A stretch of DNA of 36,127 bases, taken from the NCBI GenBank assembly GCA_944350275.1, contig CALVOK010000029.1:1-36127 (forward strand). The letters are read 5' to 3'. The stretch is from an uncultured Clostridia bacterium. GTDB lineage: Bacteria > Bacillota > Clostridia > Christensenellales > UBA1242. The notes beneath the pieces are model-generated. The model saw only the letters and a program-made list of their open reading frames with translations. It was not told the DNA's origin and made no database searches. Position 1 is the first letter of the stretch, and each line of letters begins with the position of its first letter. Position numbers and translations under genes: made by a program. Shown piece by piece: positions 34,493-36,127 of the stretch.

Positions 34493-34539
34493 AAATATAA
34501 TCTAACTAAAATATTAAAATCAGAGCATAAAAAATATAT

Positions 34540-34588
34540 AAAAAGAGGATGAATTAAACCTAAAAAGTCTAATTACACCCTCTTTTTT
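34540..34588 (+). terminator. terminator of the lipoprotein gene
   Basis: AAAAAGAGG pairs with CCTCTTTTT, with a further AATTA/TAATT pairing inside, followed by T-run. Confidence 0.8.
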
Positions 34589-34671
34589 ATTACAAGTTTT
34601 CTCCATTCCCCATAAGTATTATGAAACCTAAAAACAAAATTTTTAGATGTAAATTGTGTAAAAAGTGAGTA

Positions 34672-34698
34672 TTGACAGTTAAAATCTTATGATAGAAT
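34672..34698 (+). promoter_or_regulatory. upstream promoter candidate
   Basis: TTGACA (34672-34677) and TAGAAT (34693-34698) have a short 15-bp spacer, partly offset by TGA before the -10. Confidence 0.4.
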
Positions 34699-34702
34699 GT
34701 AA

Positions 34703-34737
34703 AAAAGGTTGAAGAAAGATTATTTCTCAAGCCTTTT
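34703..34737 (+). other. imperfect stem-loop at the predicted 5' end of the upstream transcript
   Basis: The arms AAAAGGTTGAAGAAA and TTTCTCAAGCCTTTT pair with a bulge and one mismatch around a short loop. It could be a leader structure or a weak terminator; there is no separate T-run. Confidence 0.4.
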
Positions 34738-34755
34738 GCATTTTAAAAGGAGATT

Positions 34756-34764
34756 TGATATAAT
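34756..34764 (+). promoter_or_regulatory. extended -10 promoter upstream of the leader peptide
   Basis: TGATATAAT at 34756-34764 with no clear -35. The start site near 34771 gives a leader of about 70 bases that carries the short open frame. Confidence 0.55.
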
Positions 34765-34797
34765 ATAGGAGTATTTAATATTCTCTAAGTAGGCTAA

Positions 34798-34830
34798 ATG
34801 AAAACACAAACAACACCACCAACAGACTAA
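34798..34830 (+). CDS. possible Thr/Pro-rich leader peptide
   Basis: A ten-codon open frame, MKTQTTPPTD then TAA, ends 12 bases before the start of the next gene. AGG lies five bases before its ATG. Four of ten codons are ACA threonine and two are CCA proline. It resembles an attenuator leader in layout, but no terminator/anti-terminator pair was found after it. Could be chance. Confidence 0.3.
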   Translation: MKTQTTPPTD

Positions 34831-34842
34831 AAGGAAAATAAT

Positions 34843-35748
34843 ATGAAATATTTAGATTTAGTTGAACTAACAAAAGAAAAACCAGCCTATACAAAAGCAG
34901 GAGTAAAACCAGGTGACTTTGGTGCCGTTATGAGCGAAAAAGCAATCGACGGCAAATGGCAAGTTGTTTTTTCTGAATTTTATACAGGAAAAGATATTGC
35001 CGATATTATGGTAAACGAAGAGGACTTAAAAGTGCATGATGACGTGCCAATGGATAGGTATCCAAAAAAATTAAAACAAATAAAACCAAGTATGGTTTTG
35101 TGCTATGATGAACCTTTTAAATCAATGAAAGGGAATATAAAAGAATTCTTACCAACAACTTACGAATGGACAAAAGATTTGAATTGGAAAGACTTAATTC
35201 ATTTTAAATGGGAAAAACAAAATAAAAATGTTTCGGGATTAAATGAAAACAACTTTAAATATTTTAAGTATGATGATCCTTATGTGAAAGACCAATTAGT
35301 AAAATGTTCAATCTGTGGACATATTGCAATGCAAGACCAATATGGCAACGGCGAATGTAAAAATTGTGGTTGGAAATTCAGTAAAGATGAAGAATTATTA
35401 GAGAAAAAAGCAGGAATAAGTTACCCTATGCTTGTAACTCCGACAACCGCAAGAGAACAATATAAAAAAGGATTGCCATTTAAAGCGACATTTGATGAAT
35501 TTGTTAATGGATTGTATTTTTATAGTGAAATGCTTTTTGAATATAATAATGAAGTATATGAGGTATTTTTAAGGGCTAATAAGAATTCGAAAAGTAATGA
35601 AGATTGTGATATTGTATTTTGCTCAAATGGTATGCAACAAGAATATAAAACTAGACAAGATTTTGAAAGCAAAGCCAATATCGGAGGCATTTTATTAAAA
35701 GATTTATGGGGTAAAGTTAATAATCCCTCATACATGTATTGTGGTTAA
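34843..35748 (+). CDS. zinc-ribbon protein with N-terminal SH3-like domain, function unknown
   Basis: A 301-residue protein. Residues 1-65 look like a small SH3-like barrel: YLDLVELTKEKPAYTKAGV, GDFGAVM and WQVVFSEF, ending VNEEDLKVH. A Lys/Trp-rich middle follows, then a zinc ribbon with C155/C158 and C172/C175, and a C-terminal half with alternating strands and helices. No known family was named. AAGG lies eight bases before the ATG, and a short leader frame ends just upstream. The Lys/Glu-rich composition differs from the neighbours and the gene lies beside a broken tRNA, so acquisition is possible but unproven. Has its own terminator. Confidence 0.8.
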   Translation: MKYLDLVELTKEKPAYTKAGVKPGDFGAVMSEKAIDGKWQVVFSEFYTGKDIADIMVNEEDLKVHDDVPMDRYPKKLKQIKPSMVLCYDEPFKSMKGNIKEFLPTTYEWTKDLNWKDLIHFKWEKQNKNVSGLNENNFKYFKYDDPYVKDQLVKCSICGHIAMQDQYGNGECKNCGWKFSKDEELLEKKAGISYPMLVTPTTAREQYKKGLPFKATFDEFVNGLYFYSEMLFEYNNEVYEVFLRANKNSKSNEDCDIVFCSNGMQQEYKTRQDFESKANIGGILLKDLWGKVNNPSYMYCG

Positions 35749-35795
35749 AAAGTTTGACAGCAAATATGTTAGTTTTAGGCAGTTTATAAAAGATT

Positions 35796-35835
35796 TAGAC
35801 CGATGAGTTATCTTTTGACTATCGGTCTATTTTTG
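35796..35835 (+). terminator. terminator of the zinc-ribbon protein gene
   Basis: TAGACCGAT and ATCGGTCTA pair over 9 bp, with AGT/ACT inside, followed by TTTTT. Confidence 0.85.
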
Positions 35836-35911
35836 TCTCTATTTTAACAGCAATTAGTCCTAGAATTGACAACAAATGATTTTTTAATAAAAAATTTGTA
35901 AAATTTGAGTG

Positions 35912-35960
35912 ATAAAGAAAACCCCTGAAAGTGCCTATTTTACTAGGGTTTCAAGGGTTT
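35912..35960 (-). terminator. terminator after the broken tRNA-Thr
   Basis: On the minus strand AAACCCTTGAAA pairs with TTTCAGGGGTTT (one wobble) and CCTA/TAGG pairs inside, followed by TCTTT. It is the expected terminator of a tRNA transcript arriving from the right. Confidence 0.7.
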
Positions 35961-35965
35961 ATGAA

Positions 35966-36010
35966 TGGAGCTTATGATGGGACTCGAACCCATGACCTCA
36001 GCCTTACCAA
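35966..36010 (-). pseudogene. 3' half of a tRNA-Thr (anticodon GGT)
   Basis: The minus strand has anticodon loop TTGGTAA (GGT at 34-36), 3' stem strand GGCTG, a variable loop AGGTC, a T arm ATGGG-TTCGAGT-CCCAT, acceptor strand CATAAGC, discriminator T and encoded CCA. The bases before the loop (from 36011 rightwards) do not supply the matching CAGCC strand, D arm or GCTTATG acceptor strand. The 5' half is missing or displaced beyond the window. Confidence 0.75.
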
Positions 36011-36093
36011 AATTGAGTTCTTATTTAGCAGAGTTTTACACCTACCTATAAAAAGCCCTATAAATAAAGACATTTAGATATTCAAAATTAAAT
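36011..36093. other. non-tRNA sequence replacing the 5' half of tRNA-Thr
   Basis: These 83 bases hold no gene I can support. They begin exactly where tRNA homology ends and contain no D arm or acceptor strand. Confidence 0.4.
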
Positions 36094-36127
36094 TGGACCT
36101 ACTATTTTTATCAAAGTGGTAGGACCA
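36094..36127. repeat. inverted repeat at the window edge
   Basis: TGGACCTAC (36094-36102) and GTAGGACCA (36119-36127) pair with one mismatch around a 16-base AT-rich loop. The right arm touches the window end, so the full extent is unknown. It may be a terminator or the edge of a mobile element. Confidence 0.5.

Larger units (their letters stand above)
34493..34842. other. regulatory gap before the zinc-ribbon protein gene
   Basis: These 350 bases hold the terminator of the lipoprotein gene, two candidate promoters, an imperfect stem-loop and a ten-codon leader peptide, listed separately. Nothing else was recognised. Confidence 0.5.

Noticed and set aside
35966..36127. Group I intron in the tRNA-Thr anticodon loop
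   Set aside because: Homology does stop at the anticodon loop, but no second exon is in the window and no intron core could be identified in the 117 bases available. It is kept only as a check to make.

Overview
The window is low-GC, densely coded DNA from an anaerobic or oxygen-limited Bacillota, most likely a gut-associated member of the Clostridia. The evidence is the AT-rich composition, AGGAG-type ribosome binding sites, class III (oxygen-sensitive) ribonucleotide reductase NrdDG, a phosphoketolase, and a huge secreted protease with BspA-type leucine-rich repeats and Listeria-Bacteroides repeats. The lineage below class level is not resolved from sequence alone. No prophage, CRISPR array, rRNA or complete insertion sequence was seen.

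Layout. 1-720: end of an upstream transcription unit, a cluster of TTATTAGGCA repeats, an intact tRNA-Lys(CTT) and a broken tRNA-Lys half, all behind one consensus promoter. 720-3814: a small ribbon-helix-helix protein, two small membrane proteins and a BaiN/RdsA-type flavoprotein. 4116-10155 (minus): phosphoketolase, thymidine kinase and an aberrant RNase R-like exonuclease. 10360-14625: a HAD-like protein with an apparently leaderless mRNA, then a Crp/Fnr regulator divergent from nrdD-nrdG. 14825-19287: an alpha-oxoamine synthase that looks more like bacterial serine palmitoyltransferase than Kbl, an M18 aminopeptidase and a COG2509 FAD protein. 19432-22910: MscL with a long tail and a 909-residue protein of unknown function. 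23094-26880: a zinc-ribbon membrane protein facing a four-gene operon of an SPFH protein, a zinc-ribbon membrane protein and two small membrane proteins, resembling the Bacillus YdjG/YdjI envelope-stress proteins but without PspA. 27049-32406: the 1,785-residue surface subtilase. 32663-35748: flavin reductase, beta-helix lipoprotein and a zinc-ribbon protein with a Thr/Pro-rich leader peptide. 35912-36127: terminator, 3' half of a tRNA-Thr(GGT) and an inverted repeat at the edge.

How genes work together. The clearest circuit is the Crp/Fnr regulator and nrdDG. A perfect palindrome lies about 41.5 bp upstream of the predicted nrdD start site and just downstream of the regulator's own predicted start site, which suggests one site activates nrdD and represses the regulator. 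Thymidine kinase and NrdDG both feed dNTP supply. The SPFH/zinc-ribbon operon is probably a membrane-integrity system. Most other genes are single-gene units separated by strong bidirectional terminators.

Most unusual items: broken tRNA genes at both ends, each interrupted beside the anticodon loop; two probable leaderless genes; the palindrome-centred nrdD control region; the orphan 909-residue protein with mTERF-like degenerate repeats; and the protease with a strict 81-residue repeat period. All functional calls come from reading motifs; no database search was run.
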